A stretch of DNA of 44,419 bases from Pseudomonadota bacterium (GCA_021804595.1 JAJZHH010000005.1:3551-47969), one strand, 5' to 3'. Counted from the stretch's first letter, positions 31,929-44,089 are shown. Notes: generated by a model not told the origin, from the sequence alone. Translations and numbers: made by a program.

Positions 31929-32971
31929 GCGGCGTCGCAGCGGCACCCGCGGGGCTTTCGCCGGCGGCGGCGGCGTGGGCGCGCTTCCGGCGCCGGCGTC
32001 TGGGTTACTGGAGCCTGTGGCTGTTCGGCGTGCTGTTCGCGCTGTCGCTGGCCGCGCCGGTGCTGTGCACCGACCGGCCGCTGTTCGTGCGCTACGCCGG
32101 TCACGACTACTGGCCGCTGCTGCACGATTACCCGGACGCGGCGTTCGGCGGCGATTTCCGCAGCCCGGCGCGCTACCACGACCCGCTGATCCGCGCCCAC
32201 CTCGACGCGCCGGGCAACCTCGTCGTGTTCGCGCCGGTGCCGTGGAACTATGCGACGATCAATTACTGGGCGACGCAGCCCAACCCGGCGCCGCCGTCGG
32301 CGCAGAACTGGCTGGGCACCGACGCGCAAGGGCGCGACGTGCTCGCGCGGCTGGTCTACGGGTTTCGCGATTCCGTGTTGTTCGCGCTGGCGCTGACCGC
32401 GGTGGGTACCGTGCTCGGGCTGCTGCTCGGCGCTCTGCAGGGGTATTTCGCCGGTCGTGTCGATCTGACGCTGCAGCGCCTGATCGAGGTTTGGGGCGCG
32501 CTGCCCGAGCTCTACCTGCTGATCATCCTGGCGTCGCTGTTCGCGCCCAGCTTCGCGCTGTTGCTGGTGCTGCTGTCGCTGTTCGGCTGGATGGGCCTGG
32601 CCGACTACACGCGTGCCGAGTTCCTGCGCAACCGGCAGATGGACTACGTGCGCTCGGCGCGCGCGCTCGGCGCCGGGCATTGGCGCATCGCCACGCACCA
32701 CATCCTGCCCAACAGCCTGACGCCGATGCTGACCTTCCTGCCGTTTCGCATGAGCGGCGCGATCCTGGCGCTGACCAGCCTGGACTTTCTCGGCCTGGGC
32801 GTGCCGCCGCCGTCACCCAGCCTGGGCGAGATGCTGGCCGAAGCCAAGGCCAATCTCGACGCCTGGTGGTTGTCGCTGGCGGTGTTCGTCACGCTGGTGG
32901 CGACGCTGCTGCTGCTGACCTTCATCGGCGAGGCGCTGCGCGCCGCGCTCGACCCGCGCCATGGCGACTGA
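31925..32971 (+). CDS. yejE: ABC transporter permease YejE
   Basis: The 348-residue permease has an N-terminal helix (GYWSLWLFGVLFALSLAAPVL), a periplasmic loop with RYHDPLIRAHLDAPGN, the OppC-type segment NWLGTDAQGRDVLARLVYGFRDSVLFALAL, and the EAA loop YVRSARALGAGHWRIATHHILPNSLTPML. It pairs with YejB. GTG start, four-base overlap with yejB. yejF begins at 32961, inside the last codons, an 11-base overlap that keeps the four subunits in step. Confidence 0.95.
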   Translation: MSGVAAAPAGLSPAAAAWARFRRRRLGYWSLWLFGVLFALSLAAPVLCTDRPLFVRYAGHDYWPLLHDYPDAAFGGDFRSPARYHDPLIRAHLDAPGNLVVFAPVPWNYATINYWATQPNPAPPSAQNWLGTDAQGRDVLARLVYGFRDSVLFALALTAVGTVLGLLLGALQGYFAGRVDLTLQRLIEVWGALPELYLLIILASLFAPSFALLLVLLSLFGWMGLADYTRAEFLRNRQMDYVRSARALGAGHWRIATHHILPNSLTPMLTFLPFRMSGAILALTSLDFLGLGVPPPSPSLGEMLAEAKANLDAWWLSLAVFVTLVATLLLLTFIGEALRAALDPRHGD

Positions 32972-34553
32972 GGCGCTGCTCAGCGTGCGTGGCCTGCGCG
33001 TCGAGCTCGGCGGGCGGCGGCTGCTCGACGGCGTCGACCTCGACGTGGCGCGCGGCGAGAAGGTCGCGCTGGTCGGCGCGTCGGGTTCGGGCAAGACCTT
33101 GACCGCACTGGCGATCATGCGCCTGCTCGACGCGGCGCGCGTCGACGGTTCGGTGCGCTTCGACGGCCGCGAGCTGCTGGCGCTGCCGCCGCGGGCCATG
33201 CGCGCCGTGCGCGGCCGCGACATCGCGATGGTGTTCCAGGAGCCGATGAGCGCGCTCAACCCACTGCACACGATCGGCGCGCAGATCGACGAGGCGCTGC
33301 GCCTGCACCAGCCGTTGACGCGGCGCCAGGCGCGAGTGCGCACGCTCGAGCTGCTCGAGCGCATGGGGCTGGACGACGCGCCGCGGCGCGCCGCCGCGTA
33401 CGCGCACCAGCTCTCCGGCGGCCAGCGCCAGCGCGCGATGATCGCGATGGCGCTGGCGTGCGGGCCGCGGCTGCTGCTGGCCGACGAGCCGACCACCGCG
33501 CTCGACGTCGGTGTGCGCGCGCAGATCCTCGCGCTGCTCGACGAGCTGCAGCGCGAGCGCGGCCTCGGCGTGCTGCTGATCAGCCACGACCTGCAGCTGG
33601 TGCGCGGTTTCGCGCAGCGCGTCGCGGTGATGCAGCACGGCCGCGTCGTCGAGCACGGCGCGCTGGACGCGGTGATGCGGCAGCCGGCGCATCCCTACAC
33701 CCAGGCCTTGCTCGACAGTGTGCCGCGACGCAGCGGGCTGCAGCCGGCGCCGGCCGACGCGCGCGACGTGCTGGTCGCCGAGCACGTCGGCGTGGCCCAT
33801 CGCGCGGGTTGGGGACGTCGCCTGCGGCCGGTGCTGAGCGACGTCTCGCTGCAGCTGCGCGCCGGCGAGACGCTGGGCCTGGTCGGCGAGTCGGGCAGCG
33901 GCAAGACCACGCTGGCGCTGGCGCTGCTCGGCTTGCAGCGCATGAGCTCGGGCTCGGTGCGGTTGCCCGGGCACGGCGAGCTGGCCGCGCTGGACGCGCG
34001 CGGCTGGCGCGCGGCGCGGCGGCGCATGCAGGTCGTATTCCAGGATCCGTTCGCCTCGCTGTCGCCGCGGCATACCGTGGAGGCCATCGTCGGCGAGGGA
34101 CTGGTGATTCACGAGCCGGCGCTCGACGCCGCGGTGCGCCGCGCGCGCGTCGTTGCGGCACTGGCCGACACCGGCATCGACGCCGACGCGTTGCCGCGCT
34201 ATCCGCATGCATTCTCCGGCGGCCAGCGCCAGCGCATCGCGCTGGCGCGCGCGCTGATCCTGGCGCCGCAGCTGCTGGTGCTCGACGAACCGACCAGTTC
34301 GCTCGACGTGTTCGCGCAACAGCAGATCCTGCAACTGCTGCGTCGGCTGCAGCGCGAGCGCGGCTTGAGCTACCTGTTCATCAGTCACGACGTCGGCGTC
34401 GTCGCGGCGATGGCGCACCGCATCGCGGTGCTGCGGCAGGGCCGGCTGTTGCTGTGCGGCGACGCGGCGCGACTGCTCGCCGACCCGCCGCCGGGCTATG
34501 TCGGCACGCTGCTGGCGGCGGCGCCGCCGGCAAGCGGCGAGGGCGCCCGGTGA
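32961..34553 (+). CDS. yejF: Peptide ABC transporter ATP-binding protein YejF (two ABC domains)
   Basis: The 530-residue protein has two complete ATPase domains. The first has Walker A GASGSGKT (about residue 38), signature LSGGQRQR and Walker B LLLADEPTTALDV. The second has GESGSGKT (about 311), FSGGQRQR and LLVLDEPTSSLDV. The linker at about 250-275 carries the VPRRSGLQPAP sequence typical of oligopeptide ATPases. It powers peptide uptake through YejBE on the cytoplasmic side. It is the last gene of the operon; the next gene is preceded by its own promoter. Confidence 0.95.
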   Translation: MATEALLSVRGLRVELGGRRLLDGVDLDVARGEKVALVGASGSGKTLTALAIMRLLDAARVDGSVRFDGRELLALPPRAMRAVRGRDIAMVFQEPMSALNPLHTIGAQIDEALRLHQPLTRRQARVRTLELLERMGLDDAPRRAAAYAHQLSGGQRQRAMIAMALACGPRLLLADEPTTALDVGVRAQILALLDELQRERGLGVLLISHDLQLVRGFAQRVAVMQHGRVVEHGALDAVMRQPAHPYTQALLDSVPRRSGLQPAPADARDVLVAEHVGVAHRAGWGRRLRPVLSDVSLQLRAGETLGLVGESGSGKTTLALALLGLQRMSSGSVRLPGHGELAALDARGWRAARRRMQVVFQDPFASLSPRHTVEAIVGEGLVIHEPALDAAVRRARVVAALADTGIDADALPRYPHAFSGGQRQRIALARALILAPQLLVLDEPTSSLDVFAQQQILQLLRRLQRERGLSYLFISHDVGVVAAMAHRIAVLRQGRLLLCGDAARLLADPPPGYVGTLLAAAPPASGEGAR

Positions 34554-34575
34554 CGCGGCGCGCGGCGGGTGTGGC

Positions 34576-34604
34576 TTGCTCGCCACGCTTGTTGGGCCTA
34601 TAAT
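34576..34604 (+). promoter_or_regulatory. Sigma-70 promoter of the rimP-nusA-infB operon
   Basis: TTGCTC (34576-34581), exactly 17 bases, then a perfect TATAAT (34599-34604). Transcription would start near 34611 and leave a leader of about 200 bases before the rimP start at 34813. This is the clearest promoter in the window apart from the rRNA promoters. Confidence 0.85.
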
Positions 34605-34767
34605 GAGCGGGTATTCCCACCCAACGCACAAGGAAACCAGGCGCGAGCGCAGCTGCTGGGCGTGGTCGCCGTGGCGCGTGCGGGTCGTTTTCGGCTTCGT
34701 GGCCGGCGCGGCGTGAAAGCTGGCGCGGCGGCAGGGCGGGAATCTGGATGCCGGGTTGACCAGAAAC

Positions 34768-34796
34768 GGGGCGACACCAATCGCCCTTTTTTTTTG
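34768..34796 (+). terminator. Intrinsic terminator (attenuator) in the rimP leader
   Basis: GGGCGA (34769-34774), loop CACCAA, TCGCCC (34781-34786), followed by nine T (34787-34795). It lies between the promoter and the rimP start, 17 bp before the start codon, so it must be partly read through. The likely role is feedback control, with NusA acting on its own operon. Confidence 0.8.
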
Positions 34797-34812
34797 CGGG
34801 TACGGAGAGCGA

Positions 34813-35394
34813 GTGACGGAATTGGCGCAAGGTGCGCACGATTTGATGCGAACGATCGAGACGGCGGTCGAAGGCCTGGGCTATGCCTTCGTCGAAGCGG
34901 CCTGGGTCGGTGGCGGGCTGCTGCGCGTGACCATCGACCGCACCGACGACGAGGCGCTCAATGTCGACGACTGCGAGCGCGTCAGCCGTCAGTTGCAGTA
35001 CGCGCTCGAAGTCGACGGGGTCGATTACCAGCGCCTTGAAGTGTCGTCGCCGGGGCTCGATCGCTTGCTGCGTACACCGCAGGATTTCCAGCGTTTTGCC
35101 GGACAGCTCGTTGACGTGACGCTGCGGGCTCCGTTCCAGGGACGGAAGAAGTACCGCGGCGTGCTGCAGCAGCCGCTCGACGGCGACGCGACGCAGGCCG
35201 TGGTGTGGGACGAGGCGCTGCTGGCCGAACTCGCGGCCAGCAAACCCGGCGCAAAAAGGCCGGCGCCACGCAAGGTCGGCGTGGCCAAGCCCGCGGCGCC
35301 GTCGCGCGTCGCGCACGAATTGCGTTTTTCCATGGCCGAGGTGCGCGAAGTGCGTCTCGTGCCGGTGCTTGATTTCAGGGGTCGAAAATCATGA
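34813..35394 (+). CDS. rimP: Ribosome maturation factor RimP
   Basis: The 193-residue protein has the RimP N-terminal domain ([45 protein letters not shown]) with the conserved [18 protein letters not shown], then a C-terminal SH3-like domain ([20 protein letters not shown]). It helps assemble the 30S subunit. A disordered Lys/Pro/Ala-rich insert ([20 protein letters not shown]) precedes the final strands, so the protein is longer than the usual 150-160 residues. The start is GTG after ACGGAGAGC; the open frame to the left covers the leader terminator and is not used. The stop overlaps the nusA ATG (ATGA). Confidence 0.95.
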   Translation: MTELAQGAHDLMRTIETAVEGLGYAFVEAAWVGGGLLRVTIDRTDDEALNVDDCERVSRQLQYALEVDGVDYQRLEVSSPGLDRLLRTPQDFQRFAGQLVDVTLRAPFQGRKKYRGVLQQPLDGDATQAVVWDEALLAELAASKPGAKRPAPRKVGVAKPAAPSRVAHELRFSMAEVREVRLVPVLDFRGRKS

Positions 35395-36869
35395 ATCGCG
35401 AGTTGCTGATGCTGGTCGATGCGCTGGCGCACGAGAAGAACGTGGACCGCGAAGTCGTCTTCGCCGCGGTCGAAGCTGCGCTCGCGTCGGCGACGAAGAA
35501 GCGCTACAGCGGCGAAGTCGACATTCGCGTGGCGATCGACCGCAATACCGGCGGCTATGACTCGTTTCGGCGCTGGCTGGTGGTTCCCGACGAGGCCGGG
35601 CTGCAGCAGCCCGACGCCGAAATCCTGCATTTCGAAGCGGTCGAGCAGATTCCCGGCATCGAAGTCGGCGAGTACATCGAGGAGCCGGTCGAGAGCGTCG
35701 AGTTCGGCCGCATCGGCGCGCAGGCGGCCAAGCAGGTGATCCTGCAGAAGATCCGCGACGCCGAGCGCGAGCAGATCCTGAACGATTTCCTCGAACGCAA
35801 CGATCGCATTTTCCTCGGCACCGTCAAGCGCATGGACAAGGGCGACGCGATCGTCGAGTCGGGCAAGGTCGACGCCCGCCTGCGCCGCGGCGACATGATC
35901 TCGAAGGAGAACCTGCGCGTCGGCGACCGCGTGCGCGCGGTGATCGCCAGGATCGACCGCGCCGCGCGCGGTCCGCAGATCGAGCTGTCGCGCACTTCGC
36001 CCGAGTTCATGAAGGAACTGTTCAGGCTCGAAGTGCCTGAAATCGAGCAGGGACTGCTGGAAATCAAGTCCTGCGCGCGCGACCCCGGCATGCGCGCGAA
36101 GATCGCGGTGCTGTCGCACGACCGCCGCATCGACCCGATCGGTACCTGCATCGGCGTGCGCGGTTCGCGCGTCAACGCGGTCAGCAACGAGCTCGGCGGC
36201 GAGCGCGTCGACATCGTGCTGTGGTCCGACGACCCGGCGCAGTTCGTGATCGGCGCGCTGGCGCCGGCCAACGTGCAGTCGATCGTCGTCGACGAGGAAC
36301 GCCACGCAATGGACGTCGCGGTCGACGAGGAAAACCTGGCGCTGGCCATCGGCCGCTCGGGTCAGAACGTGCGCCTGGCGTCCGAATTGACCGGCTGGCA
36401 GATCAATCTGATGTCGGCCGAGGAATCGCAGAACCGCCAGAACGCCGAAATCGAGGCGATGCGTGAGCTGTTCCGCAGCAAGCTCGACGTCGATCAGGAG
36501 GTCGCCGACATCCTGATCCAGGAAGGATTCACCAGCCTCGAGGAAGTGGCTTATGTTCCGCTGGCGGAAATGCTCGAGATCGAATCGTTCGACGAGGAGA
36601 CCGTGCAAGAGTTGCGCAAGCGCGCCCGCGACGCCCTGCTGACGCAGGAAATCGCGCGCGAGCAGAAACTCGAGGAGGTCTCGCAGGATCTGAAGGACCT
36701 CGAAGGCCTGACGACCGACGACATCGCGAAACTGGCCGATGCCGCCATCCACACGCGTGACGATCTCGCCGACCTCGCGGTCGACGAACTCACCGACATC
36801 ATCGGCGGCGACGCGGAGCGCGCCAGCGCGCTCATTCTCAAGGCTCGCGAACACTGGTTCAACGCCTGA
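35391..36869 (+). CDS. nusA: Transcription termination/antitermination factor NusA
   Basis: The 492-residue protein has the RNA polymerase-binding N-domain ([31 protein letters not shown]), an S1 domain ([29 protein letters not shown]), two KH domains ([41 protein letters not shown]), and two acidic C-terminal repeats ([51 protein letters not shown]), as in E. coli. NusA controls pausing, termination and rRNA antitermination, and is coupled by ATGA to rimP. The leader terminator is a plausible target for its autoregulation. Confidence 0.98.
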   Translation: MNRELLMLVDALAHEKNVDREVVFAAVEAALASATKKRYSGEVDIRVAIDRNTGGYDSFRRWLVVPDEAGLQQPDAEILHFEAVEQIPGIEVGEYIEEPVESVEFGRIGAQAAKQVILQKIRDAEREQILNDFLERNDRIFLGTVKRMDKGDAIVESGKVDARLRRGDMISKENLRVGDRVRAVIARIDRAARGPQIELSRTSPEFMKELFRLEVPEIEQGLLEIKSCARDPGMRAKIAVLSHDRRIDPIGTCIGVRGSRVNAVSNELGGERVDIVLWSDDPAQFVIGALAPANVQSIVVDEERHAMDVAVDEENLALAIGRSGQNVRLASELTGWQINLMSAEESQNRQNAEIEAMRELFRSKLDVDQEVADILIQEGFTSLEEVAYVPLAEMLEIESFDEETVQELRKRARDALLTQEIAREQKLEEVSQDLKDLEGLTTDDIAKLADAAIHTRDDLADLAVDELTDIIGGDAERASALILKAREHWFNA

Positions 36870-36894
36870 GACCGCACGAGCAAGGAATTTCTCT

Positions 36895-39768
36895 ATGGCA
36901 CAGACAACCGTCGCGCAACTCGCCACCGAGCTGCACATTCCCGCGTCCCAACTGCTTGAACAGTTGGCTGCCGCCAGCGTGCACAAGCAGTCGCCCGACG
37001 ACCCGATCAGCGAGGCCGACAAGGCGCGGCTGCTCGACCACCTGCGCGTGGCGCACGGCGCGGCCAGCGAGCGCAAGAAGATCACGCTGACGCGCAAGCA
37101 GACGACCGAGATCAAGCAGGCCGATTCGACCGGCAAGGCGCGCACCATCCAGGTCGAAGTACGCAAGAAGCGGGTCTTCGTCAAACGCGACGATTTCCCG
37201 GTCGAGGCCGCCGCCGAGCCGGTGGTCAGCGAAGCCGAGCTGTTGCGTCGCGAGGAGGAAGCCAAGCGCCAGTCCGAGTTGCTCGCGCGTCAGGCGGAGG
37301 AACTCGCGCAGCGTCAGCGCGCCGAGCAGGAAGCGGCCGAGGAGGCCGCGCGTCAACAAGCCGAGCAGGCGCGCGCCGAGCAGGAGCGCCGCGAAGCCGA
37401 GGCACGGGCGGCCGAGGAAGCGGCGCGCGCCGCGGCGGCTGCCGCCGGCGCCGCGCAGCAGGCCGATGCCGAGGCCACGGCGTCGAGCAACGCCGACGCG
37501 GAGCGCGAACAGCAAGCGCGAGCCGAAGCGGCCAAGGCCGAGGCGGCGAAGGTCGAGGCGGCCAAGGCCGAAGCGGCGAAGGCCGAGGCCGCGCGCCAGG
37601 AAGCGGCACGCGCCGAACTGGCCGCAGTGCAGGGCCGTCGGCTTGCCGCCGAGCGCGAAGCCGCGGCGATCCGCGACATGCTGGCGCGTCCGCGCACCGT
37701 GTTGCACGCGCCCAAGCCAGAACCGAAGCCGGCCGAGGCGATCAAGGGCACCATCCACAAGCCGGCCGCCGCTGTGGCCAAGCCGGCTGCCGCTGCGACG
37801 GCAGCCCCGGGCACCGATGCCAAGGGCAAGAAGCAGGTCAAGAGCGAACAGCTGTCGTCGTCGTGGGCCGACGAGGCCGCCAAGCGTCGCGCGATCAAGA
37901 CGCGCGGCGACGCCAGCGGCGGCACCTCGGCGTGGCGCGGCGCCAAGGGTGGCTCGCGCCGCGACTCCCGCGACAAGGATCAATCGCGCTTTGTTGCGCC
38001 GGTCGAGCCGCAGGTGCGCGAAGTCCACGTGCCGGAGACGGTCACGGTCAGCGATCTCGCGCACAAGATGGCGGTGAAGGCGTCCGAAGTCATCAAGACA
38101 CTGATGAAGCTCGGCCAGATGGTCACGATCAACCAGGTCCTCGACCAGGAGACGGCGATGATCATCGTGCAGGAAATGGGCCACACCGCGATCGCCGCCA
38201 AGCTCGACGACCCTGAAACCTTCCTCGAGGAAGAAGGCCAGGCGCCGCAGGAAGTCGAGGCGCTGCCGCGTGCGCCGGTGGTCACCGTGATGGGTCACGT
38301 CGACCACGGCAAGACCTCGCTGCTCGACTACATCCGTCGCGCCAAGGTTGCCGCCGGCGAGGCTGGCGGCATCACCCAGCACATCGGCGCCTACCACGTC
38401 GACACGCCGCGCGGCATGATCACCTTCCTCGACACCCCGGGCCACGAGGCGTTCACCGCGATGCGCGCGCGCGGCGCCAAGGCCACCGACATCGTGATCC
38501 TGGTCGTCGCCGCCGACGACGGCGTGATGCCGCAGACCAAGGAGGCGATCGCCCATGCGAAGGCCGCCGGCGTGCCCATCGTCGTCGCCATCAACAAGAT
38601 CGACAAGCCCGATGCCAACCCTGAGAGGGTCAAGCAGGAGCTGGTCGCCGAGCAGGTCGTGCCCGAGGAGTACGGCGGCGATTCGCCGTTCGTGCCGGTG
38701 TCGGCGAAGACCGGGCAGGGCATCGACGAGCTGCTGGAGAACGTGCTGCTGCAAGCCGAGGTGCTCGAGCTGAAGGCGCCGATCGACGCGCCGGCCAAGG
38801 GCCTGGTGATCGAGGCCCAGCTCGACAAGGGCCGCGGCCCGGTGGCCACGGTGCTGGTGCTGTCGGGCACGCTCAAGCGCGGCGACGCGGTGCTGGCCGG
38901 TTCGTGCTGGGGCCGGGTGCGCGCGATGCTCGACGAGAACGGGCGTCCGGTGCAGGAGGCCGGCCCGGCGATTCCGGTCGAGATCCAGGGCCTGAGCGAA
39001 GTCCCCAGCGCCGGCGAGGAGCTGATGGTGCTGGCCGACGAGCGCAGGGCGCGCGAAATCGCGCTGTTCCGCCAGGGCAAGTACCGCGACGTCAAGCTGG
39101 CGCGTCAGCAGGCGGCCAAGCTGGAGAACATGTTCGAGCAGATGGCCGAAGGCGCCAAGACGCTGAACCTGATCATCAAGAGCGACGTGCAGGGTTCGCA
39201 GGAAGCCTTGGTGCATGCGCTGACCAAGCTGTCGACCGACGAGATCCGCGTGGCGGTCGTGCACGCCGCGGTCGGCGGCATCACCGAGAACGACATCAAC
39301 CTGGCGATCGCGTCGCAGGCGGTGGTGATCGGCTTCAACACGCGCGCCGACGCCGGTGCGCGCAAGCAGGCCGAGCTCAACGGCATCGACATCCGCTACT
39401 ACAACATCATCTACGAAGCGGTCGACGAGATCCGCGCGGCAATGTCGGGCATGCTCGCGCCGGAAAAGCGCGAGGAAGTCATCGGCATGGTCGAAGTGCG
39501 TCAGGTGTTCCGCATCACCAAGGTCGGCACCGTCGCCGGCTGCCGCGTGCAGTCGGGCGTGGTGCGCCGCAGTGCGCACGTCCGCGTGCTGCGCGACAAT
39601 GTCGTGATCCACACCGGCGAGCTCGATTCGCTCAAGCGCTTCAAGGACGACGCTCGCGAAGTCCAGGAGGGGTTCGAGTGCGGTCTGTCGCTGAAGAACT
39701 TCCAGGATCTGAAGGAAGGCGATCAGCTCGAGGTGTTCGAGGTCAAGGAAGTCGCGCGCACACTCTGA
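36895..39768 (+). CDS. infB: Translation initiation factor IF-2
   Basis: The 957-residue GTPase delivers fMet-tRNA to the 30S subunit. It has an N-terminal IF2_N unit ([23 protein letters not shown]), a long Ala/Glu/Lys-rich, coiled linker (about residues 120-270) with [20 protein letters not shown] and similar runs, a second IF2_N unit ([25 protein letters not shown]), and the G domain with [16 protein letters not shown] and NKIDKPD. The C-terminal domains include [12 protein letters not shown] and the [16 protein letters not shown] segment. The ATG at 36895 follows AAGGAATTT. Longer upstream frames overlap nusA and are not used. Confidence 0.98.
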   Translation: MAQTTVAQLATELHIPASQLLEQLAAASVHKQSPDDPISEADKARLLDHLRVAHGAASERKKITLTRKQTTEIKQADSTGKARTIQVEVRKKRVFVKRDDFPVEAAAEPVVSEAELLRREEEAKRQSELLARQAEELAQRQRAEQEAAEEAARQQAEQARAEQERREAEARAAEEAARAAAAAAGAAQQADAEATASSNADAEREQQARAEAAKAEAAKVEAAKAEAAKAEAARQEAARAELAAVQGRRLAAEREAAAIRDMLARPRTVLHAPKPEPKPAEAIKGTIHKPAAAVAKPAAAATAAPGTDAKGKKQVKSEQLSSSWADEAAKRRAIKTRGDASGGTSAWRGAKGGSRRDSRDKDQSRFVAPVEPQVREVHVPETVTVSDLAHKMAVKASEVIKTLMKLGQMVTINQVLDQETAMIIVQEMGHTAIAAKLDDPETFLEEEGQAPQEVEALPRAPVVTVMGHVDHGKTSLLDYIRRAKVAAGEAGGITQHIGAYHVDTPRGMITFLDTPGHEAFTAMRARGAKATDIVILVVAADDGVMPQTKEAIAHAKAAGVPIVVAINKIDKPDANPERVKQELVAEQVVPEEYGGDSPFVPVSAKTGQGIDELLENVLLQAEVLELKAPIDAPAKGLVIEAQLDKGRGPVATVLVLSGTLKRGDAVLAGSCWGRVRAMLDENGRPVQEAGPAIPVEIQGLSEVPSAGEELMVLADERRAREIALFRQGKYRDVKLARQQAAKLENMFEQMAEGAKTLNLIIKSDVQGSQEALVHALTKLSTDEIRVAVVHAAVGGITENDINLAIASQAVVIGFNTRADAGARKQAELNGIDIRYYNIIYEAVDEIRAAMSGMLAPEKREEVIGMVEVRQVFRITKVGTVAGCRVQSGVVRRSAHVRVLRDNVVIHTGELDSLKRFKDDAREVQEGFECGLSLKNFQDLKEGDQLEVFEVKEVARTL

Positions 39769-39780
39769 CGCGGGCCGCTG

Positions 39781-39892
39781 CGCCGGGGCATGCTCCGGCG
39801 CGACGCCGAACGACGCGCGCGGCGCCCGCAGGGCGCCGCGCGCGTATGCGCGTGTCGCGCACGTATCGAGCCGACATCGACCCGACATCGAC
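39781..39892. repeat. Hairpins and a tandem 11-bp repeat between infB and rbfA
   Basis: CGCGCGCGGCGCCC (39814-39827), loop GCA, and GGGCGCCGCGCGCG (39831-39844) form a perfect 14-bp stem. A near-perfect palindrome, CGCCGGGGCATGCTCCGGCG, lies at 39781-39800. Next, CCGACATCGAC is repeated in tandem at 39871-39881 and 39882-39892. None has a T run, so these are not typical intrinsic terminators. They may mark an mRNA processing or stability site between the two genes. Confidence 0.6.
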
Positions 39893-39941
39893 CGCAACAT
39901 CGGCGCCACCATCGACGCACGCACCGGGATTCACCAGCACC

Positions 39942-40310
39942 ATGCCACGCCAGTCCAGTACACCGCACCGCATCCACCGCATCGCCGACCAGATCCAGCG
40001 CGATCTGTCGGAGCTGATTCCGCGCGAGCTGCGCGACCCGCGGCTGGGCCTGATCACGCTGTCGGAAGTGCAGCTGTCGCCCGACTACGCGCACGCCAAG
40101 GTCTATTTCACGGTGCTCGGCGCCGAGCCGCAGCACGCCGAGGCGGCGCTCAACGAGCGCGCCGGCTACCTGCACAGCCTGCTGTTCAAGCGGCTGCGCA
40201 TCCACACGGTGCCGATGCTGCACTTCGTGTTCGACGAGACGACGCGCAAGGCCAGCGAAATGGACGGACTGATCCGCCAGGCCGTCGCGCACCCGGCGCG
40301 GGACGATTGA
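39942..40310 (+). CDS. rbfA: Ribosome-binding factor A
   Basis: The 122-residue protein is Rbf[53 protein letters not shown], then [42 protein letters not shown]. It is a single KH-like domain that binds 16S rRNA and helps 30S maturation, especially in the cold. The gap of 173 bp after infB is large for this operon and holds strong hairpins. The ATG follows CACCAGCACC, without a good ribosome site. truB starts two bases after its stop. Confidence 0.96.
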   Translation: MPRQSSTPHRIHRIADQIQRDLSELIPRELRDPRLGLITLSEVQLSPDYAHAKVYFTVLGAEPQHAEAALNERAGYLHSLLFKRLRIHTVPMLHFVFDETTRKASEMDGLIRQAVAHPARDD

Positions 40311-40312
40311 CG

Positions 40313-41239
40313 ATGGCGCGTTGGGTCGCACGGCCGGTGCACGGTGTGCTGCTGCTGGACAAGCCGCGGGGCTTGACGTCGCAGCAGGCGATGCAGCGCG
40401 CGCGCGCCGCGCTGTGCGCGGCCAAGGCCGGCCACACCGGCACGCTCGACCCGCTGGCCGACGGCCTGTTGCCGCTGTGCTTCGGCGCCGCAACCAAGTT
40501 CGCCCAGGTGCAACTCGACGCCGACAAGGCCTACGTCGCGCAGCTGCAGCTCGGGCAGACGACGACCACCGACGACGGCGAGGGCGAGGTGCTCGAGCGG
40601 CGCGATGTGCCGGCGTTCGACGAAGCCACGCTGCGCGCGGTGCTCGACCGCTTCGTCGGCCGCATCGCGCAGGTGCCGCCCTTGTACAGCGCGCTCAAGC
40701 GCGACGGCCGCCCGCTGTACGCGTACGCGCGCGCCGGGCAGACGCTGGAGGTGGCGCCGCGCGAGGTGCGCATCGATGCCATCGACGTGCTTGGCGTCGA
40801 CGGCGACCGGCTGACGCTGGCGGTGCGTTGCGGCAAGGGCACCTATATCCGTGCGCTGGCGCGCGACATCGGCCGCGAACTCGGCTGCGGCGCGCACCTG
40901 GCGTCGCTGCGGCGCAGCGCCAGCGGCGGCTACGACGTCGCCGACGCGATTGCGCTCGACGCGCTGGCGGCGCTCGATGCCGACGCCGCGGCGACGCGGC
41001 TGCTCAGCGTTGACAGCCTGTTGCGCGCGCTGCCGCGGCTCGATCTCGACCCGACGCAGGCCGATGGCCTGCTGCAGGGGCGACGTCTGCGGCTGACGCC
41101 GCCGGCGCCGCCGGCCGCCGGTGCGGTGCGCGTGTATCGCGCCGGCGAAACCCCGATTTTTCTTGGCGTAGGCGACTGGGACGGACAGGTCCTGGCGCCG
41201 CAACGCCTGCTCAGTGACGAGGAACTGCGTCCGCAGTGA
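40313..41239 (+). CDS. truB: tRNA pseudouridine-55 synthase
   Basis: The 308-residue enzyme converts U55 of tRNAs to pseudouridine. It has GVLLLDKPRGLTSQQAMQRARAAL, the catalytic motif GHTGTLDPLADGLLPL with the nucleophilic Asp (about residue 46), and KAYVAQLQLGQTTTTDDGEGEV. RCGKGTYIRALARDIGRELG is the conserved second motif, and a shortened PUA-like C-terminus ends IFLGVGDWDGQVLAPQRLL. ATG at 40313 is two bases after the rbfA stop; a TTG at 40307 would add two residues. The stop overlaps a GTG of typA. Confidence 0.97.
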   Translation: MARWVARPVHGVLLLDKPRGLTSQQAMQRARAALCAAKAGHTGTLDPLADGLLPLCFGAATKFAQVQLDADKAYVAQLQLGQTTTTDDGEGEVLERRDVPAFDEATLRAVLDRFVGRIAQVPPLYSALKRDGRPLYAYARAGQTLEVAPREVRIDAIDVLGVDGDRLTLAVRCGKGTYIRALARDIGRELGCGAHLASLRRSASGGYDVADAIALDALAALDADAAATRLLSVDSLLRALPRLDLDPTQADGLLQGRRLRLTPPAPPAAGAVRVYRAGETPIFLGVGDWDGQVLAPQRLLSDEELRPQ

Positions 41240-41247
41240 ACACCACC

Positions 41248-43071
<1,824 letters not shown>

Positions 43072-43124
43072 GTTCGGCCGCCCGCAGCCTGCTGTCCGCC
43101 GTCGTCGCCACTGCGTCCACCGCG

Positions 43125-44051
43125 ATGTCCGCCGCCGCCGCCGCGCCGAGCTCGCGCGACACCCACCGTCGCGCCGTGCTGGCGCTGGTCGGGGCCACGC
43201 TGCTGTGGAGCGTGGCCGGCGTCGTCACCCGCCACCTGCACCACGCCGACGGGCTGCAGCTGGTGTTCTGGCGCAGCGGCTTCGCCGCGCTGGCCGTCGC
43301 GCTCGTGCTGCTGACGCGCGACGGCGCTCCGGCCTTGCTGCGCACGGTGCGCGATGGCGCCGCGCCGTTGTGGACGTCGGCGCTGCTGTGGTGCGTGATG
43401 TACACCGCGTTCATGCTCGCGCTGAGCCTGACCACGGTGGCGCAGACCCTGGTCGTCGACAGCCTCAGCCCGCTTTGCGCAGCCTTGCTCGGCCGCGTGC
43501 TGCTGCGTCAGCGCTTGCCGACGCGCACCTGGGGCGCGATTGCGGTGGCCAGCGCCGGCATGCTCTGGATGTGTTGGCATGACGTGCACGCCGCGCGCAG
43601 CTCGCGCGAACTGCTCGGCCTGCTGGTGGCGCTGTGCGTGCCGCTGGCCGCGGCCGGCAACTGGGTCAATATGCGTCGCTCGGCCGGGCATGGCGCGCTG
43701 CAGGCCGCGCCGATGTTTGGCGCCGCGTTGTCGGCGCTGCTCGTGGCGCTGCCTGCCGGGGCGCTGGCGGTCGATGCGCACGACCTGGCGTGGCTGGCCT
43801 TTCTCGGCGTGTTCCAGCTCGCGCTGCCCGGCATCCTTGCGGTATGGGCAGCGCAGCGCCTGTTGCCGGCCGAAGTGGGCCTGCTCGGCCTGCTCGAGGT
43901 CGTCTTCGGCACCGCGTGGGCCTGGTTGGGCGCCGGTGAGCGCCCGACCAGCGCGACGCTGGGCGGCGGCGCGCTGATCCTCGGCGCGCTGCTGGCCAAC
44001 GAGATGCTCGGCTGGTGGCGCGCGCCGCTGGCGCGCCGGCGTGCGGCGTGA
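43125..44051 (+). CDS. EamA/DMT-family transporter
   Basis: The 308-residue membrane protein has ten hydrophobic segments in two EamA repeats, from RAVLALVGATLLWSVAGVVTRHL to the final LGGGALILGALLANEMLG. The first repeat ends with LGRVLLRQRLPTRTWGAIAVASAGMLWM, a standard DMT motif, and the second has VFQLALPGILAVWAAQRLLPAEVGLLGLLEVVFGTAWAWL. It probably exports amino acids, metabolites or drugs; the substrate is unknown. It starts 53 bp after typA on the same strand and could be read through from it, or use its own start signals. Confidence 0.9.
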   Translation: MSAAAAAPSSRDTHRRAVLALVGATLLWSVAGVVTRHLHHADGLQLVFWRSGFAALAVALVLLTRDGAPALLRTVRDGAAPLWTSALLWCVMYTAFMLALSLTTVAQTLVVDSLSPLCAALLGRVLLRQRLPTRTWGAIAVASAGMLWMCWHDVHAARSSRELLGLLVALCVPLAAAGNWVNMRRSAGHGALQAAPMFGAALSALLVALPAGALAVDAHDLAWLAFLGVFQLALPGILAVWAAQRLLPAEVGLLGLLEVVFGTAWAWLGAGERPTSATLGGGALILGALLANEMLGWWRAPLARRRAA

Positions 44052-44089
44052 TCCAGCGCTGATCCAGCGCGTGTTGTCGCAAAAAAGAG

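Noticed and set aside
35025-37265. A 746-codon frame antisense to nusA and infB
   Set aside because: The nusA domains are complete on the other strand; the antisense product has shadow composition only.
37500-37620. A repeat array in infB resembling a satellite or CRISPR-like pattern
   Set aside because: It is the coding repeat [16 protein letters not shown] of the IF-2 linker, a known feature of this protein.
36859-39924. An open frame of over 1000 codons antisense to infB
   Set aside because: It is a mirror of the Ala/Glu/Lys-rich, high-GC infB gene. Its protein is Arg/Leu/Gly/His-rich low complexity with no family, and the infB frame is certain.
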